Below are positions 16,506 through 25,146 of a DNA stretch of 64,000 nt, piece by piece. Origin of the DNA: Candidatus Dormiibacter inghamiae (GTDB lineage Bacteria; Chloroflexota; Dormibacteria; Dormibacterales; Dormibacteraceae); NCBI GenBank assembly GCA_016464825.1, contig JAEKNQ010000021.1:43404-107403 (forward strand). Reading direction: 5' to 3'. A program made the position numbers and the translations under genes. The notes beneath the pieces were generated by a model. It had not been told where the DNA came from and did not search any database. It saw nothing but the letters and a program-made list of their open reading frames with translations. Each line of letters opens with the position of its first letter. The first letter of the stretch is position 1.

Positions 16506-19268
16506 TTAGAGCGCCGCGTCGCAGGCCAGCCGGTAGGCGCAGAGGGCGCAGCGCCGGCGCTGGGGACGGGGCTCGAAGCGGCCGAGGCGAATGGCTGCCG
16601 CCACTTCCGTGCCCGTGCGGCGCGCCTCCGCCAGAAGCTCCGGGGTCGCCTTGAAGGGCTCTCGCTGAGCCTCTCTGCGGAGATAGATGATGTCCAGCTC
16701 CGGCGGGTCCCCGTCGAGCTCGGCCGCCAGGCTGGGAATGCTCCCGGCGCCAAGCGCATACAGCGCGAGCTGAAGCACGCTGCCGCGCTCCGGCCGACCG
16801 GTCTTGTAATCGACTATGCGGAGGCCGTCAGGCCCTCGCTCGACGCGATCGATAACTCCCTGCAGCTGCCACCCAGGCAGCCGCAGATTGAACTGCTCCT
16901 CGACGAGCAATGGCGGCCGGTCCAGGCCGCCGGCGCGGTGGAGTGTTTCGAGCAAGCGCCAGCCCAGAGCCTTCAGGACCGGCCGCCGACGCGGCTCGCT
17001 GAGCGCGATTCGATCCCAGGCGTCCTCGTGGATCGAGCAAAGCAGCTCGAGGCTCAGTTCCCGCCCCTGCCGGCGGTGGCTGCCGGCCCGCTTCAGGACC
17101 TGATGCAGGACTGTGCCGAACTGCGCTTCCACACTGGGCTGAGCGGTCAGCCGCAGCTGGTAGCGGAACCAGTGCCTCCGGGGACACTCCTGATAGGCCG
17201 AGATCGAGCTGAAGGACAGGATCGGGCAGTCAGGCTCCGGCAGTGCTGATGGTTCGCTCCCGAGCCCAAGCGGCTGAGACAGCTCCGCCGCCTCGCGCAG
17301 GTCGCGCTTCTCGATCCCCTCACCCAGTTCGCGGAGAAAGCGCGATTGGCGCCAGAGCCGGGAACCCTCGTAGCGGTCGGCGTAGGTCAGGACCAGCCGG
17401 CGCCGGGCTCGCGTCATGGCGACATAGAACAGCCTGCGTTCCTCCGCCACCTGGTCCTCCTTACCCCTGACCGCCGGCTCGACCAGCGCGGCTGGCAGCT
17501 CCAGCAGGTCAGGCCGCTGACGATGCGGGACGCGAGATTCCACCAATGAGGGGACGAAGACGGTGTCGAACTCGAGCCCTTTGGCCCTATGCATTGTCAG
17601 CAGCTGGATGGCACCGTGGGGGGCGTCGGTCAACTCAGCCACCGGCGCATCTTCGCCCGAGAGCAGGACCAGATCCAGGTACTCGACGAACAGGCTCAGC
17701 GAATGGTCCCGGCGGCGCTCGCAGTACTCCTCCACACGCTCCATGAAGAGACCCACGTTGCCGCTGACGCGCTGCGCTTCAACGCCGTCAGGCGGCAGCG
17801 CAGTCTGCAGATAACGGGTTCTCTCCAGCACCTCGAAGAGCAGATCGTCCACGCCGAGAGTCGACTTCAGCTGAAGGAGTCCCTGCAGCTCGAGCGCCCA
17901 GCCACTGGTTGGCTGCCAGCAGGAGAGCGCCACCAGGGGCGGTTCACCGGTTTCCGCCCCCGCCCGTATCCGCTCCAGCGCCAGCACTAGGTCCAAGCTG
18001 AGGGGAGGCCGGCTCAGGAGCCTGACCAGGGCGAGCAGGTCGGTCGAGTCTTGGATGAGCCGGAGGTAGGCGATCAGGTCCAGCACCTCCGGCCGGCGGA
18101 AGAGACCCTGGCCGCTCTGCTCGTAGGGCAAGCCGGCCAGACTCAGCTCTTCGGCCACCGCCTGCAGGCTGGCGTGAGTGCGGCCAAGCACGGCGATCCG
18201 CTCCAGGGGGACACCCTGTTCCGCCAGGCGCTCGGTCTCAGCCGCTATCAGTCTGGCTTCGGCTTTGCGGCTGGCCACGCGCCAGACCTGCACGGCGCCT
18301 GTCTCGCCGTTGAGGGCGTGGGCCCTCAGCTCCTTCTCGCTTCGGCCAGGATTGTGCTCGATGAGCGCTGCCGCCGCCGCGACAACCTTGGGGGCACTTC
18401 GCCGGTTCTCAGCCAGCGTACGGGTGGCGGCCGCAGGAAAGACCGCCAGGAAACGCTCCAGGCTGGCCCGCGAAGCGCCCCGGAAACGATAGATGCTCTG
18501 GTCGTCGTCACCCACCACGCAGACGTTGCCCTCAGGTGCGCCCAGCAGCTCTACCACCCGCTCCTGAGCAAGGTTCGTGTCCTGGTACTCGTCGACCAGG
18601 ATCCAGCGCCAGCGCTGCCTGTACCGCTCCCGGACCTCCGGCTTGGCGGCCAGCAGCTGCACGGCTCTGACTATCAGATCGTTAAAGTCAAGCTGGTTCT
18701 CCCGCCGCTTTTTAGCCGCGAACGCCTCCAGCAGTCGAGCTGCTGCGCCGAGCAGCGCCCCCCGCTCGACGTCCTCGGCGTCGCGCGCCCAGGCCTGCAG
18801 GCGCTGCACCTGGACCAGCTCCTGCTTCAACTTCTCGTCCAGCTGGAGCAGGGGCGAGACCAGGTCGTCGGGTCGCTCCTGTCCGACCAGCACAGGATCC
18901 GCCGCTTCCCACATCAACTCCCGGAGAGCTAGCCACAGGTCGGCGCCGACCAGCAGCCTGAAGCCGGCGCCGAGGCCGATGGCCCGGCCGTCCTCGCGCA
19001 GCCAGCCCAGGGCCTGGGAGTGGAAGGTGCCGATGGCGCTCGGATCTGCCTGGGGACAGCGCGAAAGGACCCGCTCCCGCATCTCACTCGCCGCCTTGTC
19101 GGTGAAGGTCAGCACCAGGATCCCACTCGGATCCCCGCCGCTGGCGACTATGCGGCTGTAGCGCTCGGCTATGACAGCTGTCTTCCCGGTTCCGGCGCCT
19201 GCGACGATCCTGACAGGGCCATGCAGCGGTAGGCAAGCGGCCCGCTGCTTGGCGCTGAGCTCGATCAC
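16506..19268 (-). CDS. UvrD/Rep-type helicase fused to a RecB/AddB-type nuclease (AdnAB-like)
   Basis: A 920-residue protein. The motor is superfamily 1A: GAGTGKT at residues 24-30, VLTFTDKAASEMRER, VDEYQDTN, VGDDDQSIYRFRGA, HRAKGLEFDTVF and VAMTRARRR. From about residue 690 a PD-(D/E)XK nuclease follows, with GVIDRVE and IVDYKTGRP. Four cysteines frame it, one in SAYQECPRR and three in the final RRCALCAYRLACD, matching the iron-sulfur clasp of AddB-type nucleases. It would resect double-strand breaks. It overlaps dciA by 4 bp at the end of the dnaA-side gene run. Confidence 0.88.
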   Translation of the reverse strand: MIELSAKQRAACLPLHGPVRIVAGAGTGKTAVIAERYSRIVASGGDPSGILVLTFTDKAASEMRERVLSRCPQADPSAIGTFHSQALGWLREDGRAIGLGAGFRLLVGADLWLALRELMWEAADPVLVGQERPDDLVSPLLQLDEKLKQELVQVQRLQAWARDAEDVERGALLGAAARLLEAFAAKKRRENQLDFNDLIVRAVQLLAAKPEVRERYRQRWRWILVDEYQDTNLAQERVVELLGAPEGNVCVVGDDDQSIYRFRGASRASLERFLAVFPAAATRTLAENRRSAPKVVAAAAALIEHNPGRSEKELRAHALNGETGAVQVWRVASRKAEARLIAAETERLAEQGVPLERIAVLGRTHASLQAVAEELSLAGLPYEQSGQGLFRRPEVLDLIAYLRLIQDSTDLLALVRLLSRPPLSLDLVLALERIRAGAETGEPPLVALSCWQPTSGWALELQGLLQLKSTLGVDDLLFEVLERTRYLQTALPPDGVEAQRVSGNVGLFMERVEEYCERRRDHSLSLFVEYLDLVLLSGEDAPVAELTDAPHGAIQLLTMHRAKGLEFDTVFVPSLVESRVPHRQRPDLLELPAALVEPAVRGKEDQVAEERRLFYVAMTRARRRLVLTYADRYEGSRLWRQSRFLRELGEGIEKRDLREAAELSQPLGLGSEPSALPEPDCPILSFSSISAYQECPRRHWFRYQLRLTAQPSVEAQFGTVLHQVLKRAGSHRRQGRELSLELLCSIHEDAWDRIALSEPRRRPVLKALGWRLLETLHRAGGLDRPPLLVEEQFNLRLPGWQLQGVIDRVERGPDGLRIVDYKTGRPERGSVLQLALYALGAGSIPSLAAELDGDPPELDIIYLRREAQREPFKATPELLAEARRTGTEVAAAIRLGRFEPRPQRRRCALCAYRLACDAAL

Positions 19269-19561
19269 CGCGGCGGCCGGCCCACCCTTACCTTGATCTC
19301 CCGCACCCGCTGAGGTAGCCGCGATTCCGCGTTCAACCTTCGCATCAACTCGATCGAGTCCAGACGCAGCTGATGGGCGAGTGCCGGGTTGGCTGTGGTG
19401 ACCGAGACGACGCCGCGCTCAACCTCGATCGAATCGCAGGCATCCGCCAGGGCGTCGCCCACCACCTGTTTGAAAGTCAGCCGCAGGCGAGCCTCTATCA
19501 GCGGGCTCTGACTCCCCTGCCTTGCCACAAGTCCGGCAAGGACGTTCCCCACCTTATGCAC
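19265..19561 (-). CDS. DUF721 (DciA-like) protein
   Basis: A 98-residue DUF721 protein (FKQVVGDALADACDSIEVERGVVSVTTANPALAHQLRLDS). DciA relatives load the replicative helicase DnaB in bacteria without DnaC. Its position directly after recF in the dnaA-dnaN-recF run is the standard one in many phyla. It overlaps recF by 8 bp and the helicase gene by 4 bp. Confidence 0.85.
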   Translation of the reverse strand: MHKVGNVLAGLVARQGSQSPLIEARLRLTFKQVVGDALADACDSIEVERGVVSVTTANPALAHQLRLDSIELMRRLNAESRLPQRVREIKVRVGRPPR

Positions 19562-20639
19562 AGTGAAGCAGCTTGCCGCTGTCGATGCAGAGCACCCTGG
19601 CCAGGGCCACCAACGCCGGCGGAAACGGCTCAGCCTCGACCGACGTGACTATCACCTGGCCCGGCTCGAGCAGCCGACGAAGCAGCTCACGCCGGCGGTC
19701 GGCATCGAGCTCGGAAAGCACGTCGTCAAGGAGAAGCACAGGTGTCTCGCCGGTCAGCTCAGCTATCACCTGGGCCTCGGCCAGCTTGACACTCACCACT
19801 GCGCTGCGCTGCTGCCCCTGAGAGGCATAGGCCCGAGCCTCTCGCCCCTCCAATATGAAGAGAACGTCGTCGCGATGTGGTCCCACAGTGCTGACCCCGC
19901 GCCGGAGGTCCTCGCGCCGCGCCACCGCCAGAGCTTGGGCCAGTTCCAGCTCGGTTCCGACATAGCTGATCTCCAGAAGTTCTCCGCCAGAGATGGCCGA
20001 GTGGGCAGCGGACGCCAGCGGCGCCAGGTTCGCCACCGCCTCCTCCCGAGCGGCGCGCAGCTCCTCGCCCAGCGCCACCAGCTGGATGTCCCACACGTCG
20101 AGCGAATCCTCCGGCTGGTCGCCGACCGCCACCTGCTTCAGCAGCCGGTTCCGCTGCTCTAAGGTCCTGGCGTATCGGGCCAGGGTGCGGGCGTAGCCTG
20201 GCCGCACCTGGACCAGCAGCTGGTTCAGCAGTCGCCGTCGATGCTCAGGGCCTGCCTTGATCAGATCCAGGTCATCAGGCCAGAAGAGCGTGACCCGGAA
20301 GGCTCCAGGTAGGTCGAGGGCGCGGCGAGGTTGGCCGTCTACTTCGATCCGACGCCGGGTCCGGTTGCCGTCCGCCACGAAGTCGATGCGGATCTCCAGA
20401 AGCCGGCCGCCGCTCTCAACCTGGGCCTGAACCCTGGCTTCGCTGGCCAGATCGCCGATCAGCTCAGCGTCCCGCCCGGCGCGAGGTGAGGCGCTGAGAG
20501 CGAGCAGGGCGACGGCTTCCAGCAGATTGGTCTTGCCCTGACCGTTGGCGCCCAGGAAGAGATTGAGGCCCGGACCGGGGTCCAACTCCACGCGAGCGTA
20601 GTTGCGGTAGTTGCGAAGTTCCAGATGCTTCAGGAGCAC
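19554..20639 (-). CDS. recF: DNA replication and repair protein RecF
   Basis: A 361-residue SMC-like ATPase with MLLKHLELRNYRNY at the N-terminus, Walker A GANGQGKTNLLEAV, the RecF block FWPDDLDLIKAGPEHRRRLLN, ABC signature ASQGQQRSAVVSVKLAEA and Walker B PVLLLDDVLSELDADRR. It loads RecA at single-strand gaps together with RecO and RecR. It lies 23 bp after dnaN on the same strand. Confidence 0.95.
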   Translation of the reverse strand: MLLKHLELRNYRNYARVELDPGPGLNLFLGANGQGKTNLLEAVALLALSASPRAGRDAELIGDLASEARVQAQVESGGRLLEIRIDFVADGNRTRRRIEVDGQPRRALDLPGAFRVTLFWPDDLDLIKAGPEHRRRLLNQLLVQVRPGYARTLARYARTLEQRNRLLKQVAVGDQPEDSLDVWDIQLVALGEELRAAREEAVANLAPLASAAHSAISGGELLEISYVGTELELAQALAVARREDLRRGVSTVGPHRDDVLFILEGREARAYASQGQQRSAVVSVKLAEAQVIAELTGETPVLLLDDVLSELDADRRRELLRRLLEPGQVIVTSVEAEPFPPALVALARVLCIDSGKLLHCA

Positions 20640-20662
20640 AGGCCGAAAAGAAACCTGTGCCC

Positions 20663-21787
20663 TTACATCGCCACCCGGACAGGCATGATCACGTACAGGT
20701 AGTCGTCATGGTCCGGGATCCGGATCAGGCCCGGGCTCAAAGGGCCATCGAAGCGCAGCTCCACCTGCTCAGCGGCTACCGAGGCCAGAGCGTCGAGAAC
20801 ATAGCGGGCGTTGAATGCGATCTGGATCTCGTTGCCCTCCACTTCAGCGGCGAGTTCCGCGCGGCTGTCACCCACCTCGTTGGTGGTGGCCGAGAGCGCT
20901 AGGCCGTCGGCCTGCGCCTTGATCCGGAGGACGTTGGCCGAGTCGCGAGCGAAGAGAGACACCGCCCGCACTGTCTGATTCAGCTCGCCGGTGTCTACCC
21001 TGACCACCGTCGAACTCTTGTTGGGTATCACCTGCGCGTAGTTGGGATACGTGCCGTCGATGAGCCGGGAGGTGACCTCCGACGATCCCGTCGAGCCGGT
21101 CCGGAAAAAGATCTGATTGCGGGCTTGAGACACAGTGATCTGAGCCTCGCCGGAGTCGCCGCGGAACGCTCTCGGTAGTTCGCCCAGAGCCCTGGCGGGA
21201 ACTATCAACCTTGCCTCCAAACCATCGCCGCTCGTGACCTGCAGCCTCCGCTCGGCCAGGCGATGGCCGTCAGTGGCCACTATCGTGAGCCGGCCGCCTT
21301 CGATCTGCAGCAGCTCGCCGGTCAATACAGGGCGAGCCTCGTCGGTGGAGGCTGCCATCTGGGTCTGCTCGATCCCTGCCAACAGCTCAGCCAGGGGTAG
21401 TTTGATGGTGTCGCCCTCATCCGAACGAGGTGTCGGGGGGAACTCATCGGCCTCGATGCACTTGATGTGGGTGTCGAAGCGGCCGCAGCGCAAAGACAGG
21501 GTCTGGCTGGCGACGTCGAGCGAGAGCTCCAGCTGCTGCTGGGGGAGCGTGCCAACGAAATCGGTCAGGAGCCGAGCCGGAACGGTTGTGCTGCCCTCGT
21601 CGCTGATTTCGGCCTCGACCAGCTTTTTGATCCCGATCTCCAGATTGGTCCCCGTCAGCGCCAGGCCGGACGAGGTCGTTTCCAGCAACACATTGTTCAG
21701 GATGGGCAGGGTGGTCCGGGTCGAGATGGCCCGCGACACTGTTTGCAGCGCTTGACTGAGGGTGGCTGGTTGGCAGGTGAGTCTCAA
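20663..21787 (-). CDS. dnaN: DNA polymerase III beta subunit (sliding clamp)
   Basis: A 374-residue clamp with the usual opening MRLTCQPATLSQALQTVSRAISTRTTLPILNNVLLE, the middle-domain region GRLTIVATDGHRLAERRLQV, and the C-terminal PGLIRIPDHDDYLYVIMPVRV that ends in the canonical MPVR. The start is TTG, behind an AGGAG ribosome binding site. It lies 251 bp after dnaA on the same strand. Confidence 0.96.
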   Translation of the reverse strand: MRLTCQPATLSQALQTVSRAISTRTTLPILNNVLLETTSSGLALTGTNLEIGIKKLVEAEISDEGSTTVPARLLTDFVGTLPQQQLELSLDVASQTLSLRCGRFDTHIKCIEADEFPPTPRSDEGDTIKLPLAELLAGIEQTQMAASTDEARPVLTGELLQIEGGRLTIVATDGHRLAERRLQVTSGDGLEARLIVPARALGELPRAFRGDSGEAQITVSQARNQIFFRTGSTGSSEVTSRLIDGTYPNYAQVIPNKSSTVVRVDTGELNQTVRAVSLFARDSANVLRIKAQADGLALSATTNEVGDSRAELAAEVEGNEIQIAFNARYVLDALASVAAEQVELRFDGPLSPGLIRIPDHDDYLYVIMPVRVAM

Positions 21788-22038
21788 GGCAGGCTCCTTT
21801 TCCCCATGACTTAACTGTCTCTGTTAGGTAATAGCTTCGCCGTACAGAGCCGTAGAGGCTGTGCAGACTGTGCACTCACAGTTCAGCTCGCATTCGGCGG
21901 AGACGGGGGAAAAGCATAGTGAAAGCGGGGCTCAACGCTGCCCGGCCTGGGTCTCAGTTGGGGACGGCTTGATCCGCCAAGGCCCTTCCCCGGTTGCTCC
22001 CCACCGGTTGCACAGCGGCTGTGAAAAGCCTCGTTCTC

Positions 22039-23391
22039 TCATCGGTGATCATCCAGCCGATCCCGGATCGCCTGGACGTCGTACCGAAGGCGGGCGTCTT
22101 CCTTGATCTCGTTGGCTATCTTGTCGATCGAGTGCAGGGCTGTGGTGTGATCACGTCCGCCGAAAGCCTGGCCAATTTGAGGTAGCGAGGAGGGCGTCTC
22201 CTCGCGAACGAGATACATGGCCACCTGGCGGGGCAACACTATGTGCTTGTCTCGGCGCTTGCCTTTCATGTCTTCCACCGAGAGCTCGTAGTAGCCGGCC
22301 ACCACTTGCTGGATCCTGTCGATGCTCAGGGGGCGGCGCAGCCCTGCGGGGATGATGTCAGCCAGCAGTTCGGCGGCCTCAGCCTCGCCAATCCGCTTCT
22401 GGTGGATAGCCGAGTAGGCGAGCAGACGGGTGAGCGCCCCCTCCAGCTCCCTGATGTTCTTCTGCACCTTGTGGGCGATGAAGGTCAGCACCTCCTCTGA
22501 CAGCAGCTTGTCGTTGTCACCGACCTTGGCTCTCAGGATTGCCACCCGGGTTTCGAAGTCGGGCGGCTGGATGTCGGCCATCAAGCCTTGCTCAAAGCGG
22601 GAGCGGAGCCGGTCCTCCAGCGTCGGAATGTCCTTCGGCGCTCGGTCGGAGGAGATCACCACCTGCTTGCCGATCTCGTGGAGAGCGTTGAAGGTGTGGA
22701 AGAACTCCTCTTTGGTAGTCGCCTTGTTGCCGGCCAGGAACTGAATGTCGTCGATGAGCAGCACATCAACTGTCCGGTAGCGGGTGCGGAATTCTTCCAT
22801 CAGGTTGGCCTGGATGGAGGTGATCATCTCGTTCATGAAGTGCTCCGAGGTCAAGTAGACGACCCGCTTCTGTGGCCATCTGGCCTGAACGTGGTGACCT
22901 ATCGCGTGCATCAGATGGGTCTTGCCCAAACCCACGCCGCCGTAGAGGAAGAGAGGGTTGTAGCTGAGACCTGGCGCTTCGGCCACAGCCTGGGCGGCGG
23001 CGTGGGCGAAGCGTGAGTTGTTGCCGACCACGAAGGTGGCGAACCTGAACTTGGCGCTGAGAGCAGTGGTGGGAGTGGCGGGCTGCTCCTGGCTGGTCGG
23101 CGGCGAAAAGTAAGTTGGTTCGGGCGCCGCTTGGAGGGCGTGCCCGTTCCTGCTGACGACGAAGTCGAGTTGCACCTCAGAGCCGACAACTTCCTGCAGC
23201 GTCTCCCGAATCATGCCGGCGAACCTATCCTCCAGCCAGCTTTTGTGCAGCCGACTCGGCACACCTATCTGGAAGATGCTGCCTACCGAGGAGAGGAGCA
23301 CTGTGTTCCTGACCCAGGTCTCGTAGGTTGACTTGGGGATCTGGAAGCGCAGGTCGTCCTGCACCACCGACCAGATTTGCTCTTCGTTCAC
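22039..23391 (-). CDS. dnaA: Chromosomal replication initiator DnaA
   Basis: About 451 residues from the GTG at 23391 (MNEEQIWSVVQDDL). Domain I is at the N-terminus, followed by a Pro-rich domain II (about 95-115). The AAA+ domain has FVVGNNSRFAHAAAQAVAEAPG, Walker A GGVGLGKTHL, VDVLLIDDIQFLAG and SSDRAPKDI. Domain IV ends with LSVEDMKGKRRDKHIVLPRQVAMYL and GGRDHTTALHSI, the DNA-binding signature. AAGGAG lies 11 nt before the GTG. An upstream in-frame start would add 51 poorly conserved residues. The gene reads away from the presumed origin. Confidence 0.96.
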   Translation of the reverse strand: MNEEQIWSVVQDDLRFQIPKSTYETWVRNTVLLSSVGSIFQIGVPSRLHKSWLEDRFAGMIRETLQEVVGSEVQLDFVVSRNGHALQAAPEPTYFSPPTSQEQPATPTTALSAKFRFATFVVGNNSRFAHAAAQAVAEAPGLSYNPLFLYGGVGLGKTHLMHAIGHHVQARWPQKRVVYLTSEHFMNEMITSIQANLMEEFRTRYRTVDVLLIDDIQFLAGNKATTKEEFFHTFNALHEIGKQVVISSDRAPKDIPTLEDRLRSRFEQGLMADIQPPDFETRVAILRAKVGDNDKLLSEEVLTFIAHKVQKNIRELEGALTRLLAYSAIHQKRIGEAEAAELLADIIPAGLRRPLSIDRIQQVVAGYYELSVEDMKGKRRDKHIVLPRQVAMYLVREETPSSLPQIGQAFGGRDHTTALHSIDKIANEIKEDARLRYDVQAIRDRLDDHR

Positions 23392-23437
23392 TAGGGGCAG
23401 GGCTCCTTGCGGGAAGGCGCTTCGGCGCCAGTTCGGT

Positions 23438-23446
23438 TGTGGATAA
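23438..23446 (-). promoter_or_regulatory. DnaA box, perfect consensus
   Basis: TGTGGATAA, the reverse complement of TTATCCACA, about 50 bp upstream of the dnaA start. It may serve both origin function and dnaA autoregulation. Confidence 0.8.
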
Positions 23447-23567
23447 CTCGGTCGGCACTCGGCTGCTCGCTTCCCTGCGATAGGTGGGTGCCAGAACTCG
23501 ATTGGCGAGTGTTCTGGGTAAAACCCCTTCCGTTTGGGGGACAACCCGAGCGGGCTGGTGAAGATCC

Positions 23568-23576
23568 TGTGGAGAA
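23568..23576 (-). promoter_or_regulatory. DnaA box, one mismatch
   Basis: TGTGGAGAA, the same orientation as the perfect box, 130 bp away. Confidence 0.55.
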
Positions 23577-23688
23577 CTCTGGCTGGGTTCCACTCCCTGC
23601 GGTGATTCCTGATCCGGGCAGTTTGTTGGCCGCTCGGGAATCAGCCTTGGGAGTGCAGCCCAAACGTTCTCTTCTCCTGTGTCTAGAT

Positions 23689-23697
23689 TGTGGAAAA
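23689..23697 (-). promoter_or_regulatory. DnaA box, one mismatch
   Basis: TGTGGAAAA, the same orientation as the two other boxes, 121 bp beyond the second. Confidence 0.55.
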
Positions 23698-23962
23698 CTT
23701 TTGCGAGGCGGCTCCGACCCGGAGGTCCGAGTCGCCTGATCCTTCCGAGGAGAGCCTGCCTTTAGTGTGCTACTAGTGTGCTGAGAAGTGGGCTGAGTAA
23801 CTGACTGGATCAAGGCCTCACGGGCCGCTCTCCGTTGGTTGGCTCAGGTTAACAAAGCCGGCAGCGATGCGCAATACCGTCCGCAAGGTGAACTACTGAT
23901 AGCCCCGCTGCCCATATGTCCCGGACTTCAATGCCGGCCAGGCCGGGGGGCTCGCGATCGCC

Positions 23963-23968
23963 TATACT
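23963..23968 (+). promoter_or_regulatory. Putative -10 hexamer of the rpmH transcript
   Basis: TATACT lies 54 bp before the rpmH start, leaving room for a short leader with its ribosome binding site AGAGGA. The -35 region is not clear. Confidence 0.4.
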
Positions 23969-24022
23969 TGGAGTTCTGTCGGGATCGCTGCCGACCAAGC
24001 GCACCTCAAAGAGGACAGAGAG

Positions 24023-24160
24023 ATCAAGCGAACATTCCAACCCAAGAAGCGCTACCGGCTGCGCACGCATGGCTTCCGCTCGCGTATGGCCACTCGGGCA
24101 GGTCGTCGCATCGTCATGAATCGCCGCCGCAAAGGCCGCGCTCAGCTCGCTTCAGCCTGA
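24023..24160 (+). CDS. rpmH: Ribosomal protein L34, apparently with an ATC start
   Basis: A 45-residue basic protein, [20 protein letters not shown] and onward to [11 protein letters not shown], is L34 beyond doubt. The codon where Met is expected is ATC. The frame upstream has no ATG, GTG or TTG for many codons. AGAGGA ends 7-8 nt before the ATC, which is ideal spacing, so initiation at ATC is the simplest reading. A base error is the alternative. L34 is in the 50S subunit and opens the usual rpmH-rnpA-yidD-yidC-jag order. Confidence 0.88.
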   Translation: MKRTFQPKKRYRLRTHGFRSRMATRAGRRIVMNRRRKGRAQLASA

Positions 24161-24189
24161 GGCTGGCCGCCAGGCTGCGGCTGTGAGCG

Positions 24190-24460
24190 TCCTCGACCAC
24201 CCCGCCCTCGTGTCCTGGAACCGAAGTTCCTTGCTTCTGCCCGGGCTAGGCGGCCGGGCGCCTGCGGCGCTGAAGCCGGCGTCAAGCGGCCCGGGGCGGC
24301 GTCCCACGCCCCCGCTGCGTGGGGCCCCCGGCTGGAAGTGCGCTCCTCCTTGCACCACCCTTTCCTTCCACCCCTCGAAGTCATCGACTTCGTGGCGACC
24401 CCGGTTCCACCCCTCGAAGTCATCGACTTCGTGGGGACCCCGGTTGCCGCCGGTCGCCGA
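24190..24460 (+). repeat. Decayed copy of the TIR-bounded hairpin element, between rpmH and rnpA
   Basis: The 339-bp gap between rpmH and rnpA, genes normally almost adjacent, holds a block related to 34687-34982 in the same orientation. Shared parts are GCGGCGCTGAAGCCGGCGTC (against GCGGGCGCTGATGCCCGCGTC), TGCGCTCCTCCTTGC and the hairpin GAAGTCATCGACTTC followed by GGACCCCGGTT. The last part is duplicated in tandem (39-bp unit, about 24375-24453). I do not see the TAGTGG termini, so the ends have decayed. Confidence 0.7.
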
Positions 24461-24499
24461 TTCAGGGAATACGCGGCGGACCTCAGTTCCCGGACACTT

Positions 24500-24925
24500 G
24501 TGAAAAAACGCCGTCGGCTGCTTCAACAGGGGGAGTTCCAGCGTGTTCTCAGCCGGCCGCGCTTGCTCACGTGTCGCGCATTTATGGCTTTCGCCCAACC
24601 CAGTCCGAGCGAGGGTCGGGTGGGCATTGCGGTGAGCCGAAACCTAAAGAGCGCAGTAAGGCGCAATCGGGTCCGCCGTCGCCTCCGTGAGGCTGTGCGG
24701 CTGGAGCTGCTTCAGCCATCGGCTGGTGGTTCGCCGGATCAGCGCTTGGGAATAGCTCTGGACGTGGTCCTGATCGCCCGGCCCAGCGCGGAGACGCTGC
24801 AGTTCACACAGCTGACAGAGGATGTCGCTCGGCTGCGGCGCCGGCTGCTGGCGGAAGCAGCCGGCCGGAGTAGTGCAGCTCTCGGCTTGGCGCCGGTCGC
24901 GCCCAGGCCTCGAGGCTCCTCGTGA
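24500..24925 (+). CDS. rnpA: Ribonuclease P protein component
   Basis: From the GTG at 24500 the protein is 141 residues, beginning [16 protein letters not shown], with [24 protein letters not shown], the RNR signature that contacts the RNase P RNA. An upstream ATG at 24338 is in frame, but it would add 54 residues translated from the repeat element, so I reject it. RnpA supports 5' maturation of tRNA. It overlaps yidD by 4 bp. Confidence 0.9.
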   Translation: MKKRRRLLQQGEFQRVLSRPRLLTCRAFMAFAQPSPSEGRVGIAVSRNLKSAVRRNRVRRRLREAVRLELLQPSAGGSPDQRLGIALDVVLIARPSAETLQFTQLTEDVARLRRRLLAEAAGRSSAALGLAPVAPRPRGSS

Positions 24926-25128
24926 AGTACCTGAGCCTTCGCCTGATCACCTTCTACCAAGCGGCGCTGTCGCCGCTGCTGGGAAGTACCTGCCGCTTCA
25001 ACCCCACCTGCTCCCAGTACACTTATGAGGCCATCGACCGGTACGGGTGGCTCAAGGGCGCCTGGATGGGGATTCGGCGGATAAGCCGCTGCCATCCCTT
25101 CAGCAAAGGCGGCTATGACCCGGTCTAA
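24922..25128 (+). CDS. yidD: Membrane protein insertion efficiency factor YidD
   Basis: A 68-residue protein with the whole YidD pattern: [37 protein letters not shown], then [19 protein letters not shown]. The three conserved cysteines are present. It sits at the membrane and assists YidC. The GTG start overlaps the rnpA stop. Confidence 0.93.
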   Translation: MKYLSLRLITFYQAALSPLLGSTCRFNPTCSQYTYEAIDRYGWLKGAWMGIRRISRCHPFSKGGYDPV

Positions 25129-25146
25129 GCCCAGGAGACTCCTCCC

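Larger units (their letters stand above)
23392..24022. other. Presumed chromosomal origin (oriC), dnaA-rpmH intergenic region
   Basis: A 631-bp gap between divergent dnaA and rpmH, the usual oriC place. It holds one perfect DnaA box (TGTGGATAA, 23438-23446) and two single-mismatch boxes (TGTGGAGAA, 23568-23576; TGTGGAAAA, 23689-23697), all in the same orientation. A direct repeat TAGTGTGCT occurs twice near 23763-23780. No strongly AT-rich unwinding element stands out by eye. Confidence 0.75.

Noticed and set aside
18051..18932. Plus-strand open frame opposite the helicase-nuclease
   Set aside because: The minus strand carries all helicase motifs across this stretch; the plus product has no recognisable domain.
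24338..24499. Long N-terminal extension of RnpA from ATG 24338
   Set aside because: It would be translated from the hairpin repeat; RnpA proper begins at GTG 24500 with the conserved KKRRRL.
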